64,000 nucleotides of DNA from Candidatus Borrarchaeum weybense. GTDB taxonomy: Archaea > Asgardarchaeota > Sifarchaeia > Borrarchaeales > Borrarchaeaceae. Below the pieces are notes generated by a model that had not been told where the DNA came from, did no database searches, and worked only from the letters and a program-made list of their open reading frames with translations. The stretch spans positions 946,727-1,010,726 of the forward strand of contig JAHQJS010000004.1 in assembly GCA_019057385.1 (NCBI GenBank). The letters are read 5' to 3'. Below, in pieces: positions 36,760-46,284 of this stretch; within the stretch, counting starts at the first letter, position 1, and every line of letters starts with the position of its first letter. The position numbers and the translations under genes are program-made.

Positions 36760-37938
36760 TTAGGTGCTTTGAACCGAGTTAGGATTCTCAAAAAATTGTG
36801 CAAGTACTGCAGTTGACTCGTCACTCCACGCCATTCCGATGTGACTGTGATTTTCCAATACAACAAATGCTCTGGCTTCGGGAGCTTGCTCAAATTGATT
36901 ACGTGTTTCGTCGATATCAAATAATGCGTCCTTATCGCCGATGATAAGCATTACGGGGACATTATAATACATCCAGAACATTGTGGCGCTTGTGGCTGCC
37001 ATGCCATTGACCATAGTCCACGTCCATTGATTCACCCTAAGTGGGTCTTGCATAGCGGTATTGATAGTTTCGTTAGCAAACTTGTGATTGAAGCCTACAC
37101 AGTATACGTGAGTGTCGCCAGATATCGCCTTTTGGATGGCATAATCATGGACTAAAGCGTAGTTGTCATTAGTCTCTCGAATATGATTTGGGGCTTGATA
37201 ATGATTGTAAGGAGCAACAAGAGCAATAGAATCGACTACTTCTGCTAAGTCCTTTTCTAGAGTCTTATTAACGTATTCGACAAAATGTGAAATGCATCCG
37301 CCTCCAGAACTATGTCCTGCTAGGTGAAACGTAGCTTTTGGCCATTTCTTTTTTAAGTCCTCGAGATGAGTGTTAAGATCACGCGAAATCTGATCCGCGT
37401 CTAAACAATCACCAATCCTGCCGGGATAATAGTTCGAATCGTCAACAGGAATTCTTGGGGTAAATGCAGGGTCACTACAATCTGTAGCTGACTTGCAGAC
37501 AGAAAGGCCATGCCCCCTCGTGTCAATGATTCGAGTAAAAACTCCTCGTTTCGCCAAGCCGTATCCCACCAAGGCATAGCGTCCTGAATGAGAAGTTGAT
37601 CCAGGAACGTATATTACTATAGGACCATTGCCATTCCATCCTTCTGGAACGAACTCTCGGTATGCTAAATTCAACCCTTCTTCTCCCGTCATGAATTTCG
37701 GTTCAGGCCCAGAAGGAGTGCCTGACAAAATAATCTCAGTTTCCCAGTCTGTTAGAGTATACGGTGTTGGTGGGGCCTGCTCAATCATTTCTTCTAACGT
37801 ACGTGAACGTTGGTTAAATAATGTCATAGCAAAAGTCACTACAGCAATCATGTAGATTATCGTACAAATTATGATAAAAGTCATCTTTTTTTTACGGATA
37901 ATTGATTTAATAGAACTAATATTATTCATCAAACCCAT
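36760..37938 (-). CDS. Membrane-anchored alpha/beta hydrolase (serine lipase/esterase type)
   Basis: The 392 residues begin with one membrane helix (TFIIICTIIYMIAVVTFAM) that would anchor the protein or act as a signal. The hydrolase fold follows: YVPGSTSHSGRYALVGYGLAKRG, nucleophile elbow LAGHSSGGG, acid in LIIGDKDALFD and His in ENHSHIGMAW. It resembles monoacylglycerol lipase-like esterases acting outside the membrane. Cys pairs (SVCKSATDCSD, GDCLD) may form disulfides outside the cell. Confidence 0.87.
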   Translation of the reverse strand: MGLMNNISSIKSIIRKKKMTFIIICTIIYMIAVVTFAMTLFNQRSRTLEEMIEQAPPTPYTLTDWETEIILSGTPSGPEPKFMTGEEGLNLAYREFVPEGWNGNGPIVIYVPGSTSHSGRYALVGYGLAKRGVFTRIIDTRGHGLSVCKSATDCSDPAFTPRIPVDDSNYYPGRIGDCLDADQISRDLNTHLEDLKKKWPKATFHLAGHSSGGGCISHFVEYVNKTLEKDLAEVVDSIALVAPYNHYQAPNHIRETNDNYALVHDYAIQKAISGDTHVYCVGFNHKFANETINTAMQDPLRVNQWTWTMVNGMAATSATMFWMYYNVPVMLIIGDKDALFDIDETRNQFEQAPEARAFVVLENHSHIGMAWSDESTAVLAQFFENPNSVQST

Positions 37939-38096
37939 CTGATTGTTTTATGGAGTTTACGTTATTGCACCCTCATTGTATTTATAATTTTACAATAATG
38001 TGGTTCTTGCTTATTTAAACTAATTAAAACACAAATAAATTGAATTATTTTGGTCCTATGCACTTGTACGGCTTTTTTCTAAATAAATGTAATGCA

Positions 38097-39341
38097 TTAT
38101 TCTTTTAAAACTGGTAATGTAAATGCACCTTCAGGCAGAACTAACACGGAATCACCTGGCTCAATGACTTTTCGAATTGCCTCTTTTGGTGAATCATGAT
38201 AAGCCATACGCCATGATTCAACTGTTTCTCTTTTCAGACCTTTCGAAACAATATGAATATCCGCCTTTTCTCTTGTGCGGTTTATGTCATCATAAGCAAC
38301 TAAAACTTCGATAAGATCACGTGCAGTTCCGCTAAGTAAAATTTCTTTTAGTTCCGCTTCACTGAGTGTCGAATAGTAAGCAAAATCTTCTCTTCCAACG
38401 CCCTCATAGCTTGGTGTAAACAGGATAATTTTTCCTCTTGGTCTGACAGCAACTCTTGCATTATCGAAACCTTTTGAACCCTGATAAAAATTAAGATCCA
38501 TTGGGAATGAAGTCGCAATTACAACATCGTATTCTTCTGGAATAGTTCTTTCATAAACAGTTTTGGCGATTTCTACTCCTGCATCAAAGGCCTTAATCGG
38601 GTCACCTGCGACCAAGCCTAGGGGTTCCAGTTTTTTACCAAGGATAGCATTGACGATATAATCCATGCTTGCTATTTTTGCAGCCTCGTTCATGTCTTCG
38701 CGAATTGGATTTCCTTTCGTAACTCCTAAAAACTTCACATTAGGAAGAGTCATCATCTGATGATTATGATTGATTGAACGTCTATTTGAGACACCTGGCA
38801 AGATTACTTTTGTTCCTCCTCCATATCCTGCCCAGGGATGCGGCGCTACATCGGCCAGACCAATTTTTATATCAGCTTCTAAGACCCTGTTGTTAATATT
38901 TACCTCAGTACCTCGTTTCGTTTTTCCTAAGATGGTTGTATTTGTATCGACTTCATGTTGATAAATTTGAAACCGATCATAATACTTTCCAATTAATGCA
39001 CGCATTTCCTTTTCATTCATCTGCGGGTGAGTTCCCAGAGCGAAGACAATACTTATATTCTTATCAGGAATAGGGACCTGAGATAATCGTGATATGACAA
39101 AATCTATAAGAAGTTCATTTGGAGTAGGTCGTGCCTTATCACAGGCTATAATCACGATTTGATCGCCTTTATCGACCAGTTCTTCTAATTTTTGTTGTCC
39201 CACAGGGTTCTCTAATATACTATCAACCTCTTGCTCGGAGAGTGGTTGTCTTATTCCTGCAGTTTCTAAAACATCAATTTTTGCCGTGTCTGGTAAGTCA
39301 AGCGTGAGTTTTTCTTTCCCATAAGGTAGATTGATCTTCAA
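38097..39341 (-). CDS. larA: LarA-family nickel-dependent racemase
   Basis: The 414 residues have LarA features: a GTHPQMNEKEM segment, HPWAGYGGGTKVILPGVSNRRSINHNH (His and Lys residues that hold the nickel-pincer NPN cofactor) and the N-terminal DKARPTP. The prototype interconverts D- and L-lactate, though other 2-hydroxyacids are substrates of homologues. LarB, LarC and LarE, which make the cofactor, are not in the window. The start is TTG with AAGGGG upstream. With the GlcD-like operon at 25.6-28.2 kb it suggests lactate use (inference). Confidence 0.88.
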   Translation of the reverse strand: MKINLPYGKEKLTLDLPDTAKIDVLETAGIRQPLSEQEVDSILENPVGQQKLEELVDKGDQIVIIACDKARPTPNELLIDFVISRLSQVPIPDKNISIVFALGTHPQMNEKEMRALIGKYYDRFQIYQHEVDTNTTILGKTKRGTEVNINNRVLEADIKIGLADVAPHPWAGYGGGTKVILPGVSNRRSINHNHQMMTLPNVKFLGVTKGNPIREDMNEAAKIASMDYIVNAILGKKLEPLGLVAGDPIKAFDAGVEIAKTVYERTIPEEYDVVIATSFPMDLNFYQGSKGFDNARVAVRPRGKIILFTPSYEGVGREDFAYYSTLSEAELKEILLSGTARDLIEVLVAYDDINRTREKADIHIVSKGLKRETVESWRMAYHDSPKEAIRKVIEPGDSVLVLPEGAFTLPVLKE

Positions 39342-39507
39342 GACTAATCCCCTTTAATGAAGTGTACATACCCTCTATAAAGTTTTTAGTAGGCAAATTT
39401 TGGAGTGACGAATGTGGTGTTCAGTTCAAAACATTAATAACTGCAACACATGAAGTCTTCAAAACTAACATTTGAGCAACGCAAATATTTAAGGAATGCA
39501 TTAGGGG

Positions 39508-40419
39508 TTGACTGAGATCTCAAACGTTTCAGGGATAGACCGGGTAACCTTCACGATGATGATGGCTGCTGTTTGGATCTATTCTCTAGGCTGGATTGTT
39601 ATCAAAATTGGGCTTAATGAACTCCCGCCCGTAAGTTTCGCTACCTTGAGATTTACGATAGCTACGTGTCTAATGATGGTATTTATTGGCGCGACAAGGC
39701 AATTTTCTGCTATAAAAACTTTTGAAAAAAGAGATTGGGGTATATTTCTTATCTTAGGCTTTGTGGGGGTATTCTTATGTTATGTGTTAACTTTTAGTGC
39801 TCTTACTCTCACAACTGCAACAGATGGAGGGGTATTAATAAATCTCGATGCCGTATTTATTGCAATCTTATCTATTCTCTTTTTGAATGAGAAATTTACT
39901 TTTTTTAAATCCGTTGGCTTCTTTGCCGCATTCTTGGGAGTGATCCTGATTTTAACACAGGGCGATTTGTTTTTCGGTGCTCTGACATCAGCTAGAATTC
40001 TAGGAAATTTCTTAATCATAGCTTCTGCTATATGCTGGGCCGTTTTCAGTGTAATTGGTAAAACGGTAACTGATAGATTCGAACCAGCCCTCGTAACAGG
40101 TTTAAGTTTTGCTATTGGTGCACCCATGCTTGCTGTGCTGAGTTTTTCAATAGAAGACGTAGGCTTGGTTTTAGCGGCATCAATGATTTCTTGGTCTTGC
40201 ATTCTTTATCTAGGCGTTGCAAACTCAATTGCAACCTTATTGTTTTTTACATGCTTGAAAAGAACTGAAGAGGCTTCCCGCGTTAGTGTTTTTTTCCTTC
40301 TCTTGCCAATCTTTGTGCCGATCCTTGCTTTTTTCATCATTGGAGAAATCATTACATATTTTACAGTCTTAGGCGCTATCCTAATAATATTGGGCGTCTA
40401 TTTTGTGGAACATCATTGA
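39508..40419 (+). CDS. EamA/DMT-superfamily transporter
   Basis: Membrane protein of 303 residues with about ten helices in two EamA repeats (WIVIKIGLNELPPVSFATLRFTIA...; NFLIIASAICWAVFSVIGKTVTDRFEPALVTGLSF...). The family exports amino acids, nucleotides or other metabolites. The TTG start has weak support, and an ATG within VTFTMMMAAV could be used instead. Substrate unknown. Confidence 0.88.
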   Translation: MTEISNVSGIDRVTFTMMMAAVWIYSLGWIVIKIGLNELPPVSFATLRFTIATCLMMVFIGATRQFSAIKTFEKRDWGIFLILGFVGVFLCYVLTFSALTLTTATDGGVLINLDAVFIAILSILFLNEKFTFFKSVGFFAAFLGVILILTQGDLFFGALTSARILGNFLIIASAICWAVFSVIGKTVTDRFEPALVTGLSFAIGAPMLAVLSFSIEDVGLVLAASMISWSCILYLGVANSIATLLFFTCLKRTEEASRVSVFFLLLPIFVPILAFFIIGEIITYFTVLGAILIILGVYFVEHH

Positions 40420-40593
40420 GTTTGAATATTGGTTTTTGCTATTTTTAAACAGACGATCCAAAGCTGTCATAGCATTTATTAAAGAGTGTGTCGGAATTTC
40501 TTATAACGAATATACACGGTCAATCCAAACATCTGGAACATGCTATAAACTGCAAAGTTTGGTTGATCGCCTTATTATGAGGAGGACAAATAC

Positions 40594-41202
40594 GTGAGTG
40601 AAATCAAAGTATTTCGCGCAGAAAAAGATGATTTAGTAGAATTATCAGATTTTGATGGGACTTTTACGAATGGAGACTGTTATCTTGTTGATACTGGTGA
40701 ACTTGGAAAAATCTATGTGTGGCTGGGCTCAGAGTGTTCAGTTGATGAGAAATTTCTGAGTAGTGTATCTTCTACAATGTTAGACCAAAGCCGTGGAGGA
40801 TTGCCAGACATAGATACAATCGAGGAAGGTTCAGAACCTCCAGAATTTCGAAATCTCTTCTCACGTTTCCGCGTAGTCGAGGGAGATATCCCAGGATTTC
40901 TGGAAGCGCCACCAGCTGAAACCTTTGTCAAGAAGATGTATCAAGTTGCTGGTGAAACATTTGGAGAAGTTGAAATGGCTCAAATTACTGTGAGTGATGA
41001 CAATCTTGATTCTGGCAATGTATACCTAATTGAGACACTAGAAACGATTTTTATTTGGATTGGCAAAGGAGCATCAGGAATGGAAAAATTCCGTGGAAAT
41101 GTTATGGCTAGAAAACTTAGAAGTAACCGAGGTGGTCGACCGAAGGTTCGCAGAATAGAAGAAGGACAAGAAACTGATGAATTTAGAAGTGTTTTTGATT
41201 AA
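40594..41202 (+). CDS. Two-domain gelsolin-like protein 1
   Basis: Two gelsolin/ADF-H-type repeats of about 95 residues fill the 202 residues. Each has the pattern LVDTGELGKIYVWLGSECSVDEK / YLIETLETIFIWIGKGASGMEK followed by DQSRGG or NRGGRP and an acidic EEG turn. Gelsolins bind and sever or cap actin in a Ca2+-dependent way, and Asgard two-domain gelsolins are known to act on actin. The start is GTG with GAGGAGG upstream. A paralogue follows 52 bases later in the same direction. Confidence 0.92.
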   Translation: MSEIKVFRAEKDDLVELSDFDGTFTNGDCYLVDTGELGKIYVWLGSECSVDEKFLSSVSSTMLDQSRGGLPDIDTIEEGSEPPEFRNLFSRFRVVEGDIPGFLEAPPAETFVKKMYQVAGETFGEVEMAQITVSDDNLDSGNVYLIETLETIFIWIGKGASGMEKFRGNVMARKLRSNRGGRPKVRRIEEGQETDEFRSVFD

Positions 41203-41254
41203 TACCTTTAGAGTAGTTAATTAACTCTTAATTAAGAAGGAGGAAACGAGTAAA

Positions 41255-41854
41255 ATGAAAGTGTTCCGTGTGGAAAAAGGAGAACTTGTAGAAATGCCCG
41301 AAGGTTTTAGCGAGTTTACAAGAGGCGATTCCTATTTAGTCGACGCGGGTTTAAAGATGTATTGCTGGATTGGAAGTGAATCAAGTGTCGATGAGAAATT
41401 CCTTACTTCAGTTAGTTCAGTCCTACTAGACCAAAGTCGTGGAGGAGAAGCTGATATCGATACCGTAGACGAAGGAGAAGAACCCCCAGAATTTCGAAGT
41501 CTCTTTGAGAATTTTATGGTAGTTGAAGGAGATCAGGCGGCATCCATATTAAAGAAACCTCCACCAACAACGTTCGCGAACAAGATGTACCGCATCGCCG
41601 GCGAGACATTTGAAGAAGTAGAATTGGCAAGAGTTCCTCTCACTAAGAATAATTTAGACTCTGGCAACTGCTATATCGTAGAAACGCTGGACACAATCTA
41701 CCTGTGGATCGGCAATGGAGCTTCTGCGAAAGAGAAGTTCAAAGCTAACATAGTGGCTAGGAAACTACGAAGTGATCGAGGAGGTCGACCTAGGGTTCTT
41801 AGAATCGAGGAAGGTGACAAAGTAACACAAGCTTTTGAAGAAGCCTTCGAATAA
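41255..41854 (+). CDS. Two-domain gelsolin-like protein 2
   Basis: Paralogue of the preceding gene (199 residues) with the same two-repeat layout: LVDAGLKMYCWIGSESSVDEK and IVETLDTIYLWIGNGASAKEK. AAGGAGGAAAC upstream supports the ATG. The two genes probably form one transcript, ended by the T run after the stop. The pair came from a tandem duplication and may differ in actin or Ca2+ affinity. No actin or profilin gene is in the window. Confidence 0.92.
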   Translation: MKVFRVEKGELVEMPEGFSEFTRGDSYLVDAGLKMYCWIGSESSVDEKFLTSVSSVLLDQSRGGEADIDTVDEGEEPPEFRSLFENFMVVEGDQAASILKKPPPTTFANKMYRIAGETFEEVELARVPLTKNNLDSGNCYIVETLDTIYLWIGNGASAKEKFKANIVARKLRSDRGGRPRVLRIEEGDKVTQAFEEAFE

Positions 41855-41861
41855 CAAGTCC

Positions 41862-41871
41862 TCTTTTTTTT
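41862..41871 (+). terminator. T-run terminator after the gelsolin genes
   Basis: ctcttttttttat follows the second gelsolin stop by about 8 bases. An oligo-T run without a hairpin is the usual archaeal terminator. Confidence 0.45.
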
Positions 41872-42005
41872 ATATTATTGTAATGAACTATACTATATCT
41901 GATGTATTCCTTTTTTTTCAGGTATTAGTTCTATTAAGGCCTATAAATAAATAAAACAAAAAAAACTTGATTAAAAAAAAAGAAATATATTATGAGATTA
42001 TCTGT

Positions 42006-43142
42006 CTAAGATTTTGGATTTGCTGTATCTAAGAATTTCTTAGCAACTTGAGGTAAATCAATTTTCTGCGATCGAAGTAAGTCTTGTAGTACTTGAATAA
42101 ACGGAATAACTGCGCCTGCGATGCTGCCAAATGCGCTATTTGAGTCACCTATTACGTACATCTTTTCAATTGGGAGTTTCTGGAAGATTCCAGGAATCGC
42201 TTCAATGAGTTTTAATTGAAATAGGCGTTCATCTGATTCTTTTAAAGCCATGATTTGTTGCAAAACACCCTCAGCTTCAGCAACCAGATCTTGTTTTATT
42301 TTTGCAGCGTCACCTTCAGCAATTAATTGAAGGCGATTTTTTTCTGCAGTAGCTTCAACCTCAATACGTTGTCGTTCAAGTTCTTGTACTTTCACTTCCC
42401 GCTGTTTAGCTTTAGATTGAATTTCGAGTTGAATTTCTTGCTCTGCTACTCCAGTTTTCTCAAGGACATCCAAATCTCGCATTCTTGTTATCTCACGCAT
42501 TTCAGCCTGCCGAAGCTTAGCTTTTTGTTCCTCTGCTGCTTTCTTCACAGCTTCCATATTTCCCTTCAGTTCAGGATCTAAAACTTCGACATCACGTATC
42601 TCTACGCTGTGGGCGGTCACACCCCAGTTTGCCATGAGGTCATGAAGTTCGCTAATCACAGCATCAATAATTTTGGATCGTTCTCTAATTATATCCTCAA
42701 GCGCCATATTTGCACACGTGGTCCTGATGATACTCTCAGCAGCATTTTTGATTACAGTTTCAACATAATCTCCTGAACGTTTATCCCAACTAACACTTGT
42801 AAAAGCTGCACTCGGTTCAGTTACTTGCCAAAAAACGAATCCTGTAACTCCAATGTTCTGATATTCTCTTGAAACTACTTTTTCTTTTGCCTCAAGCGAT
42901 GTCTGTTGGATCGTAGTCGGTATCACAATTACTTCGTCAATCAGCGGGAGTAAAAACAATCGTCCACCAAGCCCTGCTCTCTTCACTTTACCATTTCTTA
43001 GAAAAATTACAAATTCATTTGTCTTGAATTTGCGATATCTGGTTAGCAGGTATAGCAGAAAGAAGAAGAACAGAACAGTCACAGTCACAATCCAAACGCT
43101 GTATGGACCTAAAACTCCTAACTGAAGCATTTTATAGTTCAC
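42006..43142 (-). CDS. SPFH/band-7 (flotillin/prohibitin-like) membrane protein
   Basis: One N-terminal membrane helix (VWIVTVTVLFFFFLLYLL) is followed by a band-7 domain (residues about 35-215) and a long coiled coil rich in Glu, Lys and Gln (EMREITRMRDLDVLEKTGVAEQEIQLEIQ...). Such proteins oligomerise at the membrane and organise microdomains. Its start overlaps the stop of the NfeD-like gene by 11 bases, the standard NfeD-SPFH operon. Confidence 0.92.
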   Translation of the reverse strand: MNYKMLQLGVLGPYSVWIVTVTVLFFFFLLYLLTRYRKFKTNEFVIFLRNGKVKRAGLGGRLFLLPLIDEVIVIPTTIQQTSLEAKEKVVSREYQNIGVTGFVFWQVTEPSAAFTSVSWDKRSGDYVETVIKNAAESIIRTTCANMALEDIIRERSKIIDAVISELHDLMANWGVTAHSVEIRDVEVLDPELKGNMEAVKKAAEEQKAKLRQAEMREITRMRDLDVLEKTGVAEQEIQLEIQSKAKQREVKVQELERQRIEVEATAEKNRLQLIAEGDAAKIKQDLVAEAEGVLQQIMALKESDERLFQLKLIEAIPGIFQKLPIEKMYVIGDSNSAFGSIAGAVIPFIQVLQDLLRSQKIDLPQVAKKFLDTANPKS

Positions 43143-43935
43143 TCTCCTTATTAATTCTTTTTACAAGGCAGGTGGTTCCTTCTGCGTCTAATATTTCAAC
43201 TATATCTCCTTTGTAGAATTCTTCGCCGGCTTCATATGATTTAGCGGGTAATAAGATTGACCCCATAGGGCCTTCTATAGTAACACGCACTGAGCCTCCT
43301 CGATACGTTGTCTGATGAACAATAGTGCCTTTTTTTCCCACAAGTTCTTTTGGATGAACAATGCTACCAAGTTCACTTTTTGCAATTCTTTTCCATAGCG
43401 CACGAACCGATGCTGAAAGAATTATCGGCGTTAAGAAGATTATTAGAGTTCTTAAAAATGAATCCATTTGGATTTGAAAGAGACTGATGCCCATCGCTCC
43501 AAAACTCAACATAAATGTTGATACAAGGAGAATTATCGGAGCACTATCACCACTTGCTTCAGTGTGTACATCTTCATGTCCCACTCCGTGTGAAAGGTCG
43601 TGATCTCCAACATCGTGCCCATCTATACTATGATCCCCAACGTCATGACTAATATCATGACTGACGTCGTGCCCATCTATGTCATGTCCATCTACACTAT
43701 GATCTCCGCCATGGTCAAAACTAACGCCGAGAAGAATGGCTGTCAGTACAAAGAGTATTATACCTGAAATGAAAAAACCGACCGATATATCTAATAGAAC
43801 TGCGTCAAAGCCGCTTATTTCCAGGAGGATTGCATTAAAGCCGTTTATTTCCAATAGGATTGTTCCCATACCCATACCCACCACTGCCAATGTATTTTTT
43901 AGAGAATAATCTACCCTGGTGCTAAAGACTAGCAC
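43132..43935 (-). CDS. NfeD-like membrane protein with His/Asp-rich loop
   Basis: The protein has N-terminal membrane helices, a hydrophilic loop of about 55 residues rich in His, Asp and Gly (HDIDGHDVSHDISHDVGDHSIDGHDVGDHD), two more helices and a C-terminal OB-fold NfeD domain (GKKGTIVHQTTYRGGSVRVTIEGPMGSILLPAKS). The loop could bind zinc or another metal, an unusual addition. The N-terminus holds three copies of a decapeptide (ILLEISGFDA-like) from a 30-bp repeat. The start is GTG with GGTGAT upstream. It partners the SPFH protein downstream. Confidence 0.87.
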   Translation of the reverse strand: MLVFSTRVDYSLKNTLAVVGMGMGTILLEINGFNAILLEISGFDAVLLDISVGFFISGIILFVLTAILLGVSFDHGGDHSVDGHDIDGHDVSHDISHDVGDHSIDGHDVGDHDLSHGVGHEDVHTEASGDSAPIILLVSTFMLSFGAMGISLFQIQMDSFLRTLIIFLTPIILSASVRALWKRIAKSELGSIVHPKELVGKKGTIVHQTTYRGGSVRVTIEGPMGSILLPAKSYEAGEEFYKGDIVEILDAEGTTCLVKRINKESEL

Positions 43936-44559
43936 AATATCACCGGTAGAATCATTCTCAAAGAATATATGGACGTTTGACTTTATAAATCTTTATGTAT
44001 GCAAGTTCACCTAATTTCAAGCCCATATTTCAGGGCTGGACAGTTGTTCGATGATATTTTAGAAGACGAAAAAGGTTAATTGATAAATCAAGGAAATGAT
44101 AACAATGAAAATAAAGCATTAGAGAATTTTTTAATAAATAAAACTTAAAATATACTTATTTATTACTTGCTATACTTATCGATCAGTTGCTTTGGTTTAG
44201 TATAAGAGAACTAGTGATTTTTGGCAAATTCCAAAAGTATTAATCTATAAAATCACAACTGAATGGTCTTTTCTTTATGAGGAATACAAATATGCAAGTT
44301 TTTCACAAAAAATCCACTAATTTTAGAGATACAAATTTCTAATAGTTTTTGACATAAAAAAAATTTACATAATTAAACTTTTTTACTGTTATTATATTTG
44401 TATTATTCAAAAAAAAATTACATAGACCATTATTCTATTTTACAAATATCAATATATTTTTCTTTTTACGACACAAAAGTTATAAATAGTACATTGTTTC
44501 ACAAACAAACATTTCCAGTTGTTTATACTATAGTTAAAAAAAATTAGGAGAAAACAAAC
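43936..44559. other. Long AT-rich intergenic region
   Basis: About 620 bases between divergent genes (NfeD minus, permease plus), very AT-rich. Apart from the TATA box at 44480, I see no gene, strong hairpin or long repeat. Confidence 0.5.
44480..44488 (+). promoter_or_regulatory. TATA box of the APC permease gene
   Basis: TTATAAATA lies 72-80 bases before the ATG at 44560, predicting a leader of about 50 bases that contains the TAGGAG Shine-Dalgarno sequence. Confidence 0.5.
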
Positions 44560-46158
44560 ATGGGCGAAGTCTTTGCTCGAAAAAGTTCTGGTTTAGTTAG
44601 AAACATTAGCGCATGGGAAACATTGATCTTCAATGTACTGGTTATGGCTCCTTCAGCGGTCTATATCTATGGTATCTGGGCGACAGTCACGTTTCCAGGG
44701 GTATATCTACCCACGACTGCTCTGATATGTATCCCTATCTGTCTGATCATAGCTATTTTCTATAGTCTCTATTCGGCGGCTGCACCACGTTCTGGTGGTG
44801 ACTATATCTGGATTAGTCGTACGGTTCATCCAGGTCTCGGTTTTATGACGAATTTCTTCCTGTTCATTGTACTTATTAGCTTAGTTGGAACGGAGATTCC
44901 TTGGACCTTGGAGTATGCGATCGCACCACTCTTAGTGAAAATGGGGAATCCAACGGGAGCAGCAGCAATTTTGAATCCAGTCACGATGATGGTACTCGGT
45001 ACAGTCTATATCATACTTGTTTCACTAATTGCAGCACTTGGATCAAAATGGAACGCTAGGGTGTTAACGATTGCATTCTTCGTTATTGTGGCAGGTATTG
45101 TCACTTTTACAGCAGTCTTTGCAAGTATAACACCCGCACAGTATGCTGCGAACTTTGATGCATCTTCCATCCCTGGTGATATGACCTATGCAGGAACCAT
45201 TGCTGCGGGAAACGATGTAGCGAATACGTATGGACTGCCACTAATGACCGTTTTTCCACTTGCAGCGACCATGCTAGGCGTAACATTCACAATGATCAAC
45301 TTCCTTGGATTTGCACAGTCAGTGTACATTGCTGGTGAAATCAAAGATGTTCGAAGATCACAATTCATTGCTATTCTAGGGGCAGTCATAGTCTTCGGTC
45401 TGCTCACGTTTATGATCTACCAGTCGGCATACAATGGTATGGGCGGTGCTTTCGTTAACGCAATCAGTACAACCTATGTTTATGAAAGCCCGTATTACTG
45501 GACTAATATGCCAGTTGATGCGATAACAGGACCATGGTTTACAGTGCTTGCCATTTTTGCCACAGATAATCTCGGAGCTTACTTCATTATATGCCTAGGA
45601 TTTATGATGATGACTTGGGCCGCTGGACTCACATATGTTTACACCTGCACAAGATTGATGTTCAGCTGGAGCTTCGACAGAATCTTACCTACAAAGGTTA
45701 GTGCTGTAGATACGCGCTTTGCAACACCATGGGTGGCTCTAATCATTTGTGGCATTGTGGCCTTTCTTTTCATGGTACTATGGATCTACACAACAATTAT
45801 GGCATTCTTTGTGTACATCATCACAGGATGGTTCGTAGGAAATTGCATCGCATCAATAGCTGGGTTTATATATCCAACGAAAATGAAAGAATCCTTTGAA
45901 TTAGCGCCGGACATTGTAAGAAAGAAAATCGGTCCATTCTACACGATCCAATGGGCAGCTATAGGCTCATTTATTGTCTCAGCCTGGATGGCATATGCCG
46001 GTATGACTCCAACGATCTCAGGTGCTGTAAGTGTAGCTAATCTCGCATTTACATTCGTGTTCTGGCTAATCGCTTGGATCATCTTCGGAATCGCTTGGAT
46101 CTATCATAAGAACAGAATTCCGCTATCATTAACATTCAAAGAGATTCCACCAGAATAA
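44560..46158 (+). CDS. APC-superfamily amino acid permease
   Basis: Transporter of 532 residues with about 12-14 membrane helices. The first-helix region NISAWETLIFNVLVMAPSAV and YSAAAPRSGGDYIWISRTVHPGLGF match amino acid-polyamine-organocation permeases. Good Shine-Dalgarno (TAGGAG) before the ATG. Some archaeal members carry a cytoplasmic USP domain, but this one does not. Substrate unknown. It stands alone with a long upstream region. Confidence 0.9.
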   Translation: MGEVFARKSSGLVRNISAWETLIFNVLVMAPSAVYIYGIWATVTFPGVYLPTTALICIPICLIIAIFYSLYSAAAPRSGGDYIWISRTVHPGLGFMTNFFLFIVLISLVGTEIPWTLEYAIAPLLVKMGNPTGAAAILNPVTMMVLGTVYIILVSLIAALGSKWNARVLTIAFFVIVAGIVTFTAVFASITPAQYAANFDASSIPGDMTYAGTIAAGNDVANTYGLPLMTVFPLAATMLGVTFTMINFLGFAQSVYIAGEIKDVRRSQFIAILGAVIVFGLLTFMIYQSAYNGMGGAFVNAISTTYVYESPYYWTNMPVDAITGPWFTVLAIFATDNLGAYFIICLGFMMMTWAAGLTYVYTCTRLMFSWSFDRILPTKVSAVDTRFATPWVALIICGIVAFLFMVLWIYTTIMAFFVYIITGWFVGNCIASIAGFIYPTKMKESFELAPDIVRKKIGPFYTIQWAAIGSFIVSAWMAYAGMTPTISGAVSVANLAFTFVFWLIAWIIFGIAWIYHKNRIPLSLTFKEIPPE

Positions 46159-46284
46159 ATACAAACCAATTTAACGCATCTACACCATGCGCCAACTCTT
46201 TTTTTTATTTTTTAGTTATTTCTGATATGTCTTGCCTTTTAACTCAAACAGTGCGCGATATCCACAGCTTCTAGTTTTGTAACC

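Noticed and set aside
40403-40597. Track ORF of 64 residues between the EamA and gelsolin genes
   Set aside because: It overlaps the transporter end in another frame and contains the gelsolin leader. No independent support.
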